Shown one piece after another: positions 15,020 through 23,288 of a DNA stretch of 64,000 nt. The DNA comes from Amaricoccus macauensis_A. Lineage in GTDB: Bacteria > Pseudomonadota > Alphaproteobacteria > Rhodobacterales > Rhodobacteraceae. The DNA is taken from the NCBI RefSeq assembly GCF_049800915.1, contig NZ_JBNAFY010000002.1:310001-374000 (forward strand), in the 5' to 3' direction. The notes beneath the pieces are model-generated. The model was not told the DNA's origin and searched no databases. It worked only from the letters and a program-made list of their open reading frames with translations. A program made the position numbers and the translations under genes. Numbering within the stretch: position 1 is the first letter of the stretch; the number at the start of each line of letters is the position of its first letter.

Positions 15020-17007
15020 CACCCCATGTAATTCGAGCGCACGGTCCGCCGCCGCGGGGCAGGACGCGCGACTGGTGTTGGCGTCGTCAACATCATACCG
15101 CTCTCGTCCACCGGCATGGCCAACTGCCGCTCCAGCTCCTGCCATTGCGCGTCGGGCCAGCGATCCGCGCCGCAGATCCAGGCGGCGGCGCGTGCATAGA
15201 CCCTTGCGTCCAGCGCCTCGTTGCGTTCCCGGAGCTTCTGCCATTCGAGCTTCGAGAAGCCGCGCTTCGTCTTGACTGTCACCAGCTGCTCGGCGGTGAG
15301 CTGCTTCAGCCATTCGCCATCGGCCCAGTTCGGCAGATGCACCGTTCCGGGCGGAGCCGACGCACCGGCAGCGATCTCAGCCTCGGTGGGGCGCTCCTGC
15401 CGCAGGAAGCGATAGGTCTCGGCCTTGAAAGTCGAGGTGGCCACCGTCCAGAGCCGCGCGCCGCGCCGGAGCCGCTTGCCGCCGACTGTCGCATCGACAT
15501 AGGTCGGCCCGGTGACTGGGCTGGTGCGGTTGAAGCCCTCCACACCCTTCACCGGGGCCACCTGCGCGAAGCCTGCCGTCCGCGCCCAGCCATAGACGGC
15601 CGAGGTCTCGTAGCCGGTGTCGATGGCAAGACGGGCCAACGTCATCGGCTGGCCGGAGGCATGCACCCAGGTCCGGCCGAGCAGATCAGAGAGCGCCCGC
15701 CAGCACGCGGGATCGCTCGGCCCGCCCTCGAGCACAAGGTGGTCGACGAGCCAGCTTTCCAGACCGCGGCCCCAGGCCCAGACATCAACCTCGATCCGGT
15801 CCTTCTGCACATCCGCCCCTGCGGTCAGGAACAACCCGCGCTCGGGCACCTTGCCGGCAGGCCAGTCTTCCCTGAGACCCGCCAGCCGCTGCCAGTCCGG
15901 TGCCTCGCCGCTCTCCATCCAGCTCTCGCCGAGAATGGTGTTGCGGAAGGCCCGCATCGCCTCGTCGCTGCCTCGTGCTGCTTCATGTGCCCGAGCGATC
16001 CGAGCCCAGCTGAGCCAGCCCACCGGGGAGTAGAGCGCCGAGAGGTGGTAACCGACCGTCGTGGGATCGGTAGCCGTTGCCGTCGCCCGCCATTCGCCTC
16101 GCTCGAGCATCGCCGTCTTGTGGTGCTCGGCGATGGACGCCTCACAACTCTTGCAGGCATACGCTGCTGTCTCCGGCCTGCCCTTCTCCCAGCGCAGCCG
16201 CTCGAACTTCAGCCATTGCATCGCCTCGCAATGCGGGCAGGGCACGAAGTAGCGCCGCTGGTCACTCGCCTCGAACTCACGCTCGACGCGGGAGAGGCCG
16301 CGGATCGTCGGCGTCGAGACCAGGAACACTTTGCGCCGGTGGGCGAAGGTGAGCGACCGGGCCTCGGCCAGCGTCACCGGATCGCCTTCCTCATCGGCGG
16401 AGGCCGGATAGGCATCGACCTCGTCGAGGAAGATGTAGCGCGCCGGGGTCGAGCGCAGGCCCACGGCCGAATTCGCGCCCGTCAAGATTAGGATACCGCC
16501 GGCGAATTCCTTCGACAGCATCGTGTTGCCGGCATCGCGCGACCGGGCGGGCTTCACCCGTTCTCGGAGCTCGGGGCTTTCCTCGATCAGCGGATCGATC
16601 CGCTGGCGCGAGTTGCGTTTCGCCAGTTCGACCGTCGGCTGGACCGCCAGCATCGGCCCGGGCGCCTGGTGCATGACGAAACCGATGAAGCAATTGCCTG
16701 CTTCCGTCGCACCCACCTGAGCCGCCTTCATGAACACCACCCGCTGCACCGGGCTCGCCGGCGACAGCGCGTCCATGATCTCGCGCATGTAGGGCGTGCG
16801 CGCCGTGCGGTACCGCCCCGGCTCGGCGGAGGCGCGCGAGGACAGCCAGCGATGCCGGTCCGCCCATTGCGAGACGGTGAGGTCCGGATCGGGGCGGATC
16901 CCGCGCGACCAGGCTCGGAGCAGAGCTGTGGCGCCGTCGAACGCGAAACCATCATCAGGCAAGCCCGGTCCGGATCTCCGCGAGGCTGTCGAGTTGGGCG
17001 CGGACAT
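15019..17007 (-). CDS. Terminase large subunit, GpA family
   Basis: A 662-aa packaging motor and nuclease. The N-terminal part has a Walker A-like KAAQVGATEAG at about 94-104 and Walker B YIFLDEVDAYP at 191-201. A PCPHCEAMQW zinc-like pair lies near residue 260, followed by the C-terminal nuclease region with DIDTGYET-like acidic residues around 450-470. The sequence fits the lambda GpA/YmfN terminase family and has full family length. It overlaps the small subunit gene by 53 nt. Confidence 0.93.
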   Translation of the reverse strand: MSAPNSTASRRSGPGLPDDGFAFDGATALLRAWSRGIRPDPDLTVSQWADRHRWLSSRASAEPGRYRTARTPYMREIMDALSPASPVQRVVFMKAAQVGATEAGNCFIGFVMHQAPGPMLAVQPTVELAKRNSRQRIDPLIEESPELRERVKPARSRDAGNTMLSKEFAGGILILTGANSAVGLRSTPARYIFLDEVDAYPASADEEGDPVTLAEARSLTFAHRRKVFLVSTPTIRGLSRVEREFEASDQRRYFVPCPHCEAMQWLKFERLRWEKGRPETAAYACKSCEASIAEHHKTAMLERGEWRATATATDPTTVGYHLSALYSPVGWLSWARIARAHEAARGSDEAMRAFRNTILGESWMESGEAPDWQRLAGLREDWPAGKVPERGLFLTAGADVQKDRIEVDVWAWGRGLESWLVDHLVLEGGPSDPACWRALSDLLGRTWVHASGQPMTLARLAIDTGYETSAVYGWARTAGFAQVAPVKGVEGFNRTSPVTGPTYVDATVGGKRLRRGARLWTVATSTFKAETYRFLRQERPTEAEIAAGASAPPGTVHLPNWADGEWLKQLTAEQLVTVKTKRGFSKLEWQKLRERNEALDARVYARAAAWICGADRWPDAQWQELERQLAMPVDESGMMLTTPTPVARPAPRRRTVRSNYMG

Positions 17008-17548
17008 GGGCCTCCAGAACCTTCTGCATCAGCGCCGCCTCTACCTCGCTTCCGTCCCCCAGTGCTGCCGTCAACTCCGAGGCCATCAGCGCCGCGACCC
17101 GCGCCGGCCAGGTCACCCAAGCGTCGCGCTCGTCGCGCGCCAGGCGGAACATCAGCGTCTCGGCGCGGGCCCGATCAACCAGTTCGCCCTTCAGCTTCTG
17201 GAGCCGGATGCGCCGTTCCTGCGCCTTCAAGACCTCGTTGGCGGTCTTGGCCTGCAGAAAGGTCGTGCCGCCACCGACGGAAGGTGCGGTCAATCCCTGC
17301 TCACGGAGTGTATCGCCCACGGCGGTCACGGCCGCCTCGGGCACTGGCTTCAGTTTCGTCTTCGGGCTGTGCGCTTTCGCTCGGCTCTTCGATGGATCGG
17401 TCGTCTCGCCACGGCGCGCATCGCTCGCATCCGCATCGATCGAGCCATCCGCGTGCAGCACCAGCCGGCCAGCAGCCTTCGCCTTCTGGATCGCGCCGCG
17501 CGAGAGACCGATGCGCTCGGCATACTGGCGCTCGCTCATGCCATGCAT
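16955..17548 (-). CDS. Terminase small subunit (Nu1-like)
   Basis: 197 aa from the ATG at 17548, which has GGAG 6 nt upstream; a second in-frame ATG is at 17539. The N-terminus MHGMSERQYAERIGLSRGAIQKAKAAGRLVL is a Nu1-like winged helix-turn-helix that would bind the cos or pac site. A helical C-terminus (LKAQERRIRLQKLKGELVDRA, RVAALMASELTAALGDGSEVEAAL) serves oligomerisation and contact with the large subunit. It is the first gene of the late operon; the 109-nt divergent gap to the plus-strand gene at 17658 should carry the late promoter. Confidence 0.85.
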   Translation of the reverse strand: MHGMSERQYAERIGLSRGAIQKAKAAGRLVLHADGSIDADASDARRGETTDPSKSRAKAHSPKTKLKPVPEAAVTAVGDTLREQGLTAPSVGGGTTFLQAKTANEVLKAQERRIRLQKLKGELVDRARAETLMFRLARDERDAWVTWPARVAALMASELTAALGDGSEVEAALMQKVLEAHVRAQLDSLAEIRTGLA

Positions 17549-17657
17549 CGATGGCTCCGATTATCATTAAGAAACAGCATCTTATTGAGTTGGTAAGCTC
17601 GCGAACTGGAGCGAACGTCCATCCCAGAGGAACGATGCAACTCACCATGGAGCCACC

Positions 17658-17933
17658 ATGACGACCACCCGCCTGAACCCGATCACCACCCCGCGCCACG
17701 AGCTCCGCGCCGAGAAAGCCCGGCGCAACCGCGAGGCCGCGCTGAACTCCTTCATCGGCAAGAAGGCGGAGATTGACGAGATGCTGGCCCGCTTGCAGGC
17801 ACTCAGCGACGACCACTTCAACGCCCACCCCGACGAGGTGAACTGGAGCCACGTCGGCATCCTCGAACACTATGCCGGCCTCCTGAAGCGCATCACCGAC
17901 AGCGCTTTCGGCGAGGGCGAACACGCCCGCTGA
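17658..17933 (+). CDS. Small conserved protein of unknown function, plus-strand cargo block
   Basis: A 91-aa charged, helical protein from the ATG at 17658, with GGAG five nt upstream. It reads RHELRAEKARRNREAALNSFIGKKAEIDEMLARLQALSDDHFNAHPDEVNWSHVG, with no membrane segment. It is the first of three plus-strand genes (with the DUF3489 and DUF429 genes) set between the late and early minus-strand blocks. Similar small proteins accompany DUF3489 genes in Rhodobacterales mobile regions; that association is from memory and the function is unknown. Confidence 0.7.
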   Translation: MTTTRLNPITTPRHELRAEKARRNREAALNSFIGKKAEIDEMLARLQALSDDHFNAHPDEVNWSHVGILEHYAGLLKRITDSAFGEGEHAR

Positions 17934-18027
17934 TCTCCGGCACTGCCGGAACTCCCGCTGCGCGCCCTGCGTGGCTCGGGGTCGTAGAAGGCGCCGCATG
18001 ACGCGGGCCCGCAAAGGAGACGACCCT

Positions 18028-18597
18028 ATGACCAAGCTTTCCGACACCCAGCTCGTGATCCTCAGCGCCGCCGCGCAGCGCGAGGACCGAAACGTCCTGC
18101 CACTTCCCGGCTCGCTCCGCGGCGCCGCCGCCGCCAAGGTGGTCGGCGCGCTCCTCTCCCGCGGGCTGATCGCGGAGACCGCGGCGAACAGTCAGACCAA
18201 TGCGGACGCCGCGCTCACCCGGATCTGGCGCAACGATGAGGGCGGCCGCGCCATCCTGCTGCACATCACGGACGCTGGCCACGCCGCCATCGGTGTCGAG
18301 CCGGACGGCGGCGACAGCGCGCGGACGGGCGCCGACGAGGCGCCGAAGGAGGCTCCGGTCGAGGCCGACCCCGCGCCCAAGGCACGCACACCGCGCACGG
18401 GCACGAAACTGGCGGAGCTGATCGAGATGCTCCGCGCTGACGGCGGCGCGACCATCGACGAGATCGTCGCCAAAACGGGCTGGCAAGCTCACACCGTAAG
18501 AGGCGCCATGTCCGGTGCACTCAAGAAGAAGCTGGGCCTGACGATCACCTCCGAGAAGGTCGAAGGGCGCGGAAGGGTGTACTCGCTGAACAGATAA
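18028..18597 (+). CDS. DUF3489 domain-containing protein
   Basis: 189 aa from the ATG at 18028, chosen because AAAGGAGA stands 8 nt upstream; the ORF is open to 17971. The N-terminal winged-helix-like part reads MTKLSDTQLVILSAAAQREDR, LPLPGSLRGAAAAKVVGALLSRGLI. A Pro/Ala/Asp-rich linker (about residues 95-125) leads to the C-terminal DUF3489 domain, KLAELIEMLRADGGATIDEIVAKTGWQAHTVRGAMSGALKKKLGL, itself a DNA-binding-type fold. DUF3489 proteins are often near DUF2924/recombinase cassettes like the one at 32311. It may be a regulator, but the target is unknown. Confidence 0.85.
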   Translation: MTKLSDTQLVILSAAAQREDRNVLPLPGSLRGAAAAKVVGALLSRGLIAETAANSQTNADAALTRIWRNDEGGRAILLHITDAGHAAIGVEPDGGDSARTGADEAPKEAPVEADPAPKARTPRTGTKLAELIEMLRADGGATIDEIVAKTGWQAHTVRGAMSGALKKKLGLTITSEKVEGRGRVYSLNR

Positions 18598-18647
18598 GCG
18601 GCTGCATTCCCTAAATGCTTTGACTATGCTGCTTTGTGGAGGGCCAG

Positions 18648-19493
18648 ATGCATTTCGTGAACCCGCAAAGCAGCACGGTCATTTTCGGTTTCGACTCGGC
18701 GTGGACCGATGCCCCGAAGGCGCCGGGTGCGATCTGCGCCGTGGCGTTTGATAACCAAGGCCAAGTCCAATTCCACGAACCAAAGCTGGTCTCGTTCGCG
18801 CAGGCTCGCACTTTGATCGGTGAGGTTCGCAAGGCTTTCGCCGTCAGCCTCGTTGCGCTCGATCAACCAACTGTCGTGCCCAATGCCGCGGGCAGCCGCC
18901 CGGTGGACAAAGTCGCCGCGTCCCTCGTTTCTTTTGTCGGCGGTGGCGTTCAGCCGGCCAACCGCAGCAAGATCGGCATGTTCTGCGACGCCTCGCCAAT
19001 TTGGTCTTTCATTTCCGGTCTTGGTGCGACGGAGGATCCCATTCAGGCGCGCACAGCGTCTGCTGGCCACTTCCTTATCGAAGTATTCCCCGCGCTGGCT
19101 CTGCCCGCACTAGACGACGGCTTTGCTCAGCGGCTCCGCGCTCCGAAGTATAATCCGCAGAACCGGAAGAAATTCCGTTTGGAGGACTGGCAGGCGGTGG
19201 CGCGCGTGGTCGAGCAGTCGGCCGAGCTGTTCGGTGTGCAAGGGCTGGCCGAATGGGCGCGTCATATGCGGGAGACTGCTAACCCTCGGAAGTCCGATCA
19301 GGACAAGCTTGATTCTACCCTTTGCGCGCTGGTTGGGCTCTGCTGGCGAGCTGGCCCAGCTACCGGTTCGGTGATGCTGGGCGATGTTGATTGCGGCTAC
19401 ATGGTTACGCCAATCTCAGAAGCGACATGGCCTCGGCTCGAGAAGGCAGCTATCCGACGCGGTGTGCCGACTTGGCAGGCTCTTGGTTCCTAG
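18648..19493 (+). CDS. DUF429 (predicted RNase H-like) protein
   Basis: 281 aa from the ATG at 18648, which follows a GGAGGG site; a GTG at 18636 would put the start inside that site. The features VIFGFDSAWTD near the N-terminus (an acidic RNase H-like strand), LVALDQPTVVPN, and the C-terminal DKLDSTLCALVGLCW block fit the DUF429 family of predicted nucleases. It ends 4 nt into the convergent DUF7220 gene. It is the last gene of the plus-strand cargo block. A role in phage biology or defence is possible but not shown. Confidence 0.8.
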   Translation: MHFVNPQSSTVIFGFDSAWTDAPKAPGAICAVAFDNQGQVQFHEPKLVSFAQARTLIGEVRKAFAVSLVALDQPTVVPNAAGSRPVDKVAASLVSFVGGGVQPANRSKIGMFCDASPIWSFISGLGATEDPIQARTASAGHFLIEVFPALALPALDDGFAQRLRAPKYNPQNRKKFRLEDWQAVARVVEQSAELFGVQGLAEWARHMRETANPRKSDQDKLDSTLCALVGLCWRAGPATGSVMLGDVDCGYMVTPISEATWPRLEKAAIRRGVPTWQALGS

Positions 19494-19708
19494 TGTCTCA
19501 TTCGGATCGCTTCGAACAGCCGCCGTAGAGCAAAAGCCCGTACGATGCTGACCACAGTGAACATTGCCCCCATTTTGAGGTTCTGCGCCAGCGTCGTGTG
19601 CAGCCCGAAGATCGGAAAGATCAGAATCTGCGTGAAGACGGCGACGCCGTAGCCGACGGTCACGTTGGCGACGGACTCGACCAACGACATGAGGCGCGAT
19701 TGCTTCAT
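19490..19708 (-). CDS. DUF7220-type small phage membrane protein
   Basis: A 72-aa protein whose ATG overlaps the stop of the ParB-methyltransferase gene. Two hydrophobic segments (VANVTVGYGVAVFTQILIFPIFG and MGAMFTVVSIVRAFALRRLF) are joined by a short polar loop, and the C-terminus is basic (RRLFEAIRMRH). The sequence fits the DUF7220 family, found in phages and prophages of alphaproteobacteria. Function unknown. Confidence 0.75.
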   Translation of the reverse strand: MKQSRLMSLVESVANVTVGYGVAVFTQILIFPIFGLHTTLAQNLKMGAMFTVVSIVRAFALRRLFEAIRMRH

Positions 19709-21042
19709 GCGGCCCCATCCTCGTCCTTCGCTGCCGGGGTCTCGTCTAGCCGTTCGGCCCTCGCCTCGGCGAAGCTCCGGCCGTCGCCGTCGAGGATCGC
19801 GTCGCGGCCGGTTTCGGCCTGCCAGCGCTCCAACGCGACATCGACGTAAGCCGGGCTGATTTCCATTGCGAAGACGCGCCGACCGTTGGCCTCGCCTGCC
19901 ATGATCTGCGAACCCGACCCCGAGAACGGCTCGTAGCAGAGCCCGCCGCGGGTGACGTGCTGACGCATGGGGATGCCAAAGGCGTCGAGCGGCTTCGGCG
20001 TCGGGTGGTCGGGCCGTTCGTCCTTGGCGAAAGACGGCATCTCCCAGGTCGATGGCAGCGTTTGCTCGGCGACCTTCGGAGGACGGTTCGGACGGCGCCA
20101 TCCCATGAAACAGGGCTCGTGCTTCCAGAGGTAGTGCGAGCGGGTCAGGACACCCCGGTCCTTCACCCAGATGATCTGCTGATGGACGAAGGCACCGGCC
20201 TTCTCCCAGCATGCCTCCAGCATCGCCTGCCGGCGCGAGGCGTGCCAGCAGTACCAGGCCGCGTCCTCGGTGATCGCCTCGGCGACCGCGGCAGCGATGA
20301 AGCCGTCGTAGAGGTCGGCGCCCTGCGAACTGTCGTCCCACGTGACACCGTAAGACTGCGACCAGTCCTTGTTCCGCGTCGGGTGGTTCGAGCCATCGTA
20401 ATCGACGAGGTATGGCGGGTCGGTGGCGAACAAGATCGCGCGCTCGCCGTTCATCAGGCGTCGCACGTCGTCATGCGAGGTCGAATCCCCGCAGAGCAGC
20501 CGGTGATCGCGAAGGATCCACAGGTCGCCCGTCCGCGAGGCCGGATTGCGCGGCGGCTCGGGGATGGTCACCGGAGGCACGGAGCCATCAGCGCCGCCTT
20601 CACCTTCACCGCTCCCGTCCGGATCGAACGTCAGAAGCGTGTCGAGTTCGCCATCGGAAAACCCGACCAGCGACAGGTCGTAGTCGTCGGCGAGCAGGTC
20701 CTGCAGCTCGGCCGATAGAGCAACCTCGTCCCAGCTCCCGAGTTCCGTCAGCTTGTTGTCCGCGATGCGATAGGCCCGGCGTTGCGCCTCGGTCAGATGG
20801 CAGAGCACGATCACCGGCGCCTCGGTCAGCCCCAGCTGCGTCGCGGCCAGCACCCGGCCGTGGCCCGCGATCAACTCGCCGTCCTCGCCGACGAGACACG
20901 GCACGGTCCATCCGAACTCGGCCATGCTGGCGGCGAGCTTGGCAACTTGGTCCGGCCCGTGCACCTTGGCATTCTTCGCGTAAGGCTGGAGGCGCGCAAG
21001 CGGCCAGGTCTCGATCCGCTCGGGAGCGAAGCTCAAGGTCAT
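19705..21042 (-). CDS. ParB-like / DNA (adenine or cytosine-N4) methyltransferase fusion
   Basis: 445 aa. Residues 1-140 are a ParB/sulfiredoxin-type N-domain with PYAKNAKVHGPDQVAKLAASMAEFG and GELIAGHGRVLAA (55-66). Residues 165-430 form a beta-class-like methyltransferase with DPPY at 208-211 (LFATDPPYLVDYDG), HPTPKPL, and the SAM-binding EPFSGSGS motif near 370. Such fusions are common phage orphan methyltransferases that protect phage DNA or block host restriction. The gene is coupled to the DUF7220 gene downstream. The host locus at 36.7-43.9 kb is a restriction system, but the methylation target cannot be read from the sequence. Confidence 0.9.
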   Translation of the reverse strand: MTLSFAPERIETWPLARLQPYAKNAKVHGPDQVAKLAASMAEFGWTVPCLVGEDGELIAGHGRVLAATQLGLTEAPVIVLCHLTEAQRRAYRIADNKLTELGSWDEVALSAELQDLLADDYDLSLVGFSDGELDTLLTFDPDGSGEGEGGADGSVPPVTIPEPPRNPASRTGDLWILRDHRLLCGDSTSHDDVRRLMNGERAILFATDPPYLVDYDGSNHPTRNKDWSQSYGVTWDDSSQGADLYDGFIAAAVAEAITEDAAWYCWHASRRQAMLEACWEKAGAFVHQQIIWVKDRGVLTRSHYLWKHEPCFMGWRRPNRPPKVAEQTLPSTWEMPSFAKDERPDHPTPKPLDAFGIPMRQHVTRGGLCYEPFSGSGSQIMAGEANGRRVFAMEISPAYVDVALERWQAETGRDAILDGDGRSFAEARAERLDETPAAKDEDGAA

Positions 21043-21455
21043 TCAGATCATCCTGCTGGGGACGGTGGATTCTCGGAGGTGGACTCTCACGCTGGAGTCG
21101 ACTGGGTCGCGATGGACTCCTTCAGGGTCCAGCGGAAGCCACCTCCGAAGGCGGTGAAGTCTTTGCTCTATCGATGATATTCTGATCGGGCGGGCGGCTG
21201 CTGGATTCGGGTGGCTTCCCAAAAATCCGGCCCTGTCGCTAGGGAACTTGCGCGCCTTGCCCGCCAGCATACGTTTCTGGCCGGAAAGGAACCGGAAAAC
21301 AATCACTTAGCTGATCTCAGCCCCGTCTGTCATCCTCGCGCTGTTTTCCAGCGTCAAGACTTGTCTCACAGAAAAATGCCTATGTGAATCCCCTTCAGTG
21401 TCTCAACTCATGATGTCTCACGAAGTCGATTTTTCTTGACAGCCGCCGTCGAACC
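21043..21455. promoter_or_regulatory. 413-nt intergenic region with three TGTCTCA repeats
   Basis: No convincing gene is present; an 87-codon minus-strand ORF at 21043-21306 has no family features. Direct repeats of TGTCTCA lie at 21362-21368, 21399-21405 and 21414-21420, and the same 7-mer recurs at 19494-19500. On the minus strand a TTGACG hexamer occurs in the middle of the region upstream of the methyltransferase gene. A regulator-binding region is plausible. Confidence 0.45.
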
Positions 21456-21755
21456 TCAGGTCACGGACAACACCAGCATCAAGAGCAGCGTGATGATGCG
21501 GGCAAGCTCAGCGTGGCCGGTGTCGCCGTCGTAGCGGGCAGCCGAGCGCCAGACGCCGACGGTCGCTAGAACGTTGTATGGCACTGACGGCGCATAGCCC
21601 ACGACCAGTGCTGCCCACGGCCTGTCTGCGGCAATGAGGGCGAGAAACAGCACGCTGGATGTCACGTTGACCAGGAGGCCGACGGTGATCGCCCAGGTCC
21701 AGAACGCCTCGCCCAGAGACAATTCCCCCAGCCAGAGGGAGCGCAGCTTTTTCAT
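21456..21755 (-). CDS. Small conserved membrane protein
   Basis: 99 aa from the ATG at 21755 (MKKLRSLWLGELSLGEAFWTW). Two to three hydrophobic segments (AITVGLLVNVTSSVLFLALIAA, PWAALVVGYAPSVPYNVLATVG, IITLLLMLVLSVT) are separated by short polar loops. The conserved-looking WLGELSLGEAFWTW opening and SVPYN motif recur in short membrane proteins of alphaproteobacteria. It lies alone between intergenic stretches in the early prophage block, probably as cargo. Function unknown. Confidence 0.65.
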   Translation of the reverse strand: MKKLRSLWLGELSLGEAFWTWAITVGLLVNVTSSVLFLALIAADRPWAALVVGYAPSVPYNVLATVGVWRSAARYDGDTGHAELARIITLLLMLVLSVT

Positions 21756-21850
21756 GACACATGCTTGCCACATCAGCTGACCCTTGCAAATCGCCAGGGA
21801 TAGTACGGCCGGAGAACCACGACCCCGTCACCCGTCCTCCGGCCATCTCC

Positions 21851-22273
21851 TCACCCCGCCCGCGCGATCACGAACCGCTTGCCGCGCCGGTGATGGACCT
21901 CCCGCCCGTTGAGCCGCCAGGCGATAACGCTGAGCGCGTAGGCGTAGCGCCGGTGGGCCGTGGGGCGGCTGATGCCATAGCGGTGGCAGAGTTCCTTCCA
22001 GCTCACCCCATCGGCCCGCTCCCACATCAGGTGCGCGTCATCGCGCTCGAGGAAGCGGTTCCAGGTGATGGTCTCCTCCATGCGGCTGATGGCCTGCGGC
22101 GAGGGGAGCACCTTCATGGGTTTCGGATCCCCGAAGGCAATCTCGCGAGGGCTGCGGAGGATATCCGGCCAGCTGCTGAAGGTGCCCTGGGATCTGAGAC
22201 CGGGCAGCTTCCGAAGCACCCTGGCGGCTTCCTCGACCCGTTCCTCGACCATGTCACGCGTCCACTCGCTCAT
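21851..22273 (-). CDS. DUF6362-type phage protein with HTH
   Basis: 140 aa from the ATG at 22273, which overlaps the upstream stop (TGATG); a GTG is at 22276. It reads WTRDMVEERVEEAARVLRKLPGLRSQG, then PSPQAISRMEETITW and a C-terminal helix-turn-helix segment DGVSWKELCHRYGISRPTAHRRYAYAL. The sequence fits DUF6362, common in prophages of Rhodobacterales. It is probably a DNA-binding early protein. Confidence 0.8.
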   Translation of the reverse strand: MSEWTRDMVEERVEEAARVLRKLPGLRSQGTFSSWPDILRSPREIAFGDPKPMKVLPSPQAISRMEETITWNRFLERDDAHLMWERADGVSWKELCHRYGISRPTAHRRYAYALSVIAWRLNGREVHHRRGKRFVIARAG

Positions 22274-22476
22274 CACCGCACCTCCTGCTTGCTTGCCTTC
22301 GGCCCATAGAGCTTGTCGCCCAGTTGTCGGACCAGTTCCTGCTCGGGCCAGGTGAGCCGGTCGTCATCGACCGAGACCGCTAGCACACCCTGTTCGCGCC
22401 AGCCGTCGCGCTTGACCTGCTCGGGATCCCGGCGGTGACCGCCATAACCGCGGGGCGCGAACCGCATGCCGGTCAT
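22273..22476 (-). CDS. Small phage protein of unknown function
   Basis: A 67-aa basic protein (MTGMRFAPRGYGGHRRDPEQVKRDGWREQGVLAVSVDDDRLTW...). It overlaps its neighbours at both ends by ATGA-type junctions with the resolvase gene upstream and DUF6362 downstream. The operon context supports it as real; no family was recognised. Confidence 0.65.
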   Translation of the reverse strand: MTGMRFAPRGYGGHRRDPEQVKRDGWREQGVLAVSVDDDRLTWPEQELVRQLGDKLYGPKASKQEVR

Positions 22477-22991
22477 GCCAGTCCTCCGCGGGTCTCGATA
22501 GCCCAGTGCAGGATGGCGAGCGCATCGGCCTCGTTGTCGTCAGCGGGATGGAAGCCGCGGGACCGGACCGCATCGATAACGGCGGCCTTGTTGGCATTGC
22601 CGCGGCCAGTGACACTGCGCTTCCACGTGCCAACCGGCACGCCCTGGTAAGGCAAGCCTGCCGTCTCGGCCCAGGCGGTCAGCGTCGCGAGCAGGCCGCC
22701 GAAGACATGGGCCGCGTCGGTCCCGACATGCCGACGCACTTCCTCGAAGTGGATGGCGTCGATGGGCCCGGCATCCGCTGCCAGTTGCTCCAGCCAGCCG
22801 CGGAAACGGACATAGCGCATGCCGCCACCGGCGAAGCGGCTGGGCTTGAAGCTGACCGTGCCGCTGGTGATCAGACCGTCTGCCCCGCGCAGCGCCCAGC
22901 CGGTGGTGGTGCCGAGGTCGAGGGCGAGGATGCTTCCGGTTGCGCGCCGTGTCTGAGCCTCGGACACAGGTTTAATTGGCCTTGTCGGCAT
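22473..22991 (-). CDS. RuvC-like Holliday junction resolvase, phage type
   Basis: 172 aa from the ATG at 22991 with GGAG a few nt upstream; the ORF is open to 23261 but that part covers a repeat-rich non-coding stretch. The RNase H-like fold shows in ILALDLGTTTGWAL (first acidic residue), IDAIHFEEVRRHVGTDAAHVFGGL (second), and the C-terminal DNEADALAILHWAI (final acidic pair). The family is common in phages for processing replication and packaging branch points. It follows the primase-helicase gene across an iteron-like region. Confidence 0.85.
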   Translation of the reverse strand: MPTRPIKPVSEAQTRRATGSILALDLGTTTGWALRGADGLITSGTVSFKPSRFAGGGMRYVRFRGWLEQLAADAGPIDAIHFEEVRRHVGTDAAHVFGGLLATLTAWAETAGLPYQGVPVGTWKRSVTGRGNANKAAVIDAVRSRGFHPADDNEADALAILHWAIETRGGLA

Positions 22992-23056
22992 CGTCATCTC
23001 CATTGCTGCTCGATAGTGATCCGGTGTGCTGCGAATAGGCGCGCGCGAACACCTGA

Positions 23057-23105
23057 CTACGTATGGGATGGGGGCCAAACCTTCTGGTTGGCCCCCCATA
23101 CGTAG
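23057..23105. repeat. Long inverted repeat (stem-loop)
   Basis: CTACGTATGGG at 23057 and GGGGGCCAA before a 9-nt loop pair with TTGGCCCCCCATACGTAG, which ends at 23105; a 4-nt bulge remains in the left arm. No T-run follows on either strand, so it is not a standard Rho-independent terminator. It stands just beyond the AGGAGTT repeat cluster. Confidence 0.7.
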
Positions 23106-23124
23106 TATGGGGGCTTTCCACACT

Positions 23125-23288
23125 AACTCCTCTTTTCCGGGTAACACGCTGAAAAGAAACGAGAAATTAGGAGTTGGCAGGAGTTGGGGAGGAGTTAGGC
23201 CACTAACTCCTCGAACTTGGTAAGCGATTGTTTTCATTGAGACAGGAGTTGGGGAGGACATAGGAGTTAGGCCTCACTCCCAGGAGTT
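23125..23288. repeat. Iteron-like cluster of eight AGGAGTT repeats, candidate replication origin
   Basis: AGGAGTT occurs in direct orientation at 23169, 23179, 23190, 23244, 23262 and 23282, and inverted (AACTCCT) at 23125 and 23205. Copies at 23189-23212 form a perfect 10-bp inverted repeat (GAGGAGTTAG / CTAACTCCTC, 4-nt loop). The cluster overlaps the last codons of the primase-helicase-like gene. Repeats of this kind near a replication gene suggest an origin or autoregulatory site; that reading is inference. Confidence 0.6.

Noticed and set aside
21043..21306. 87-codon minus-strand ORF
   Set aside because: Low-quality composition, no ribosome site, and it lies in the probable promoter region of the methyltransferase gene.
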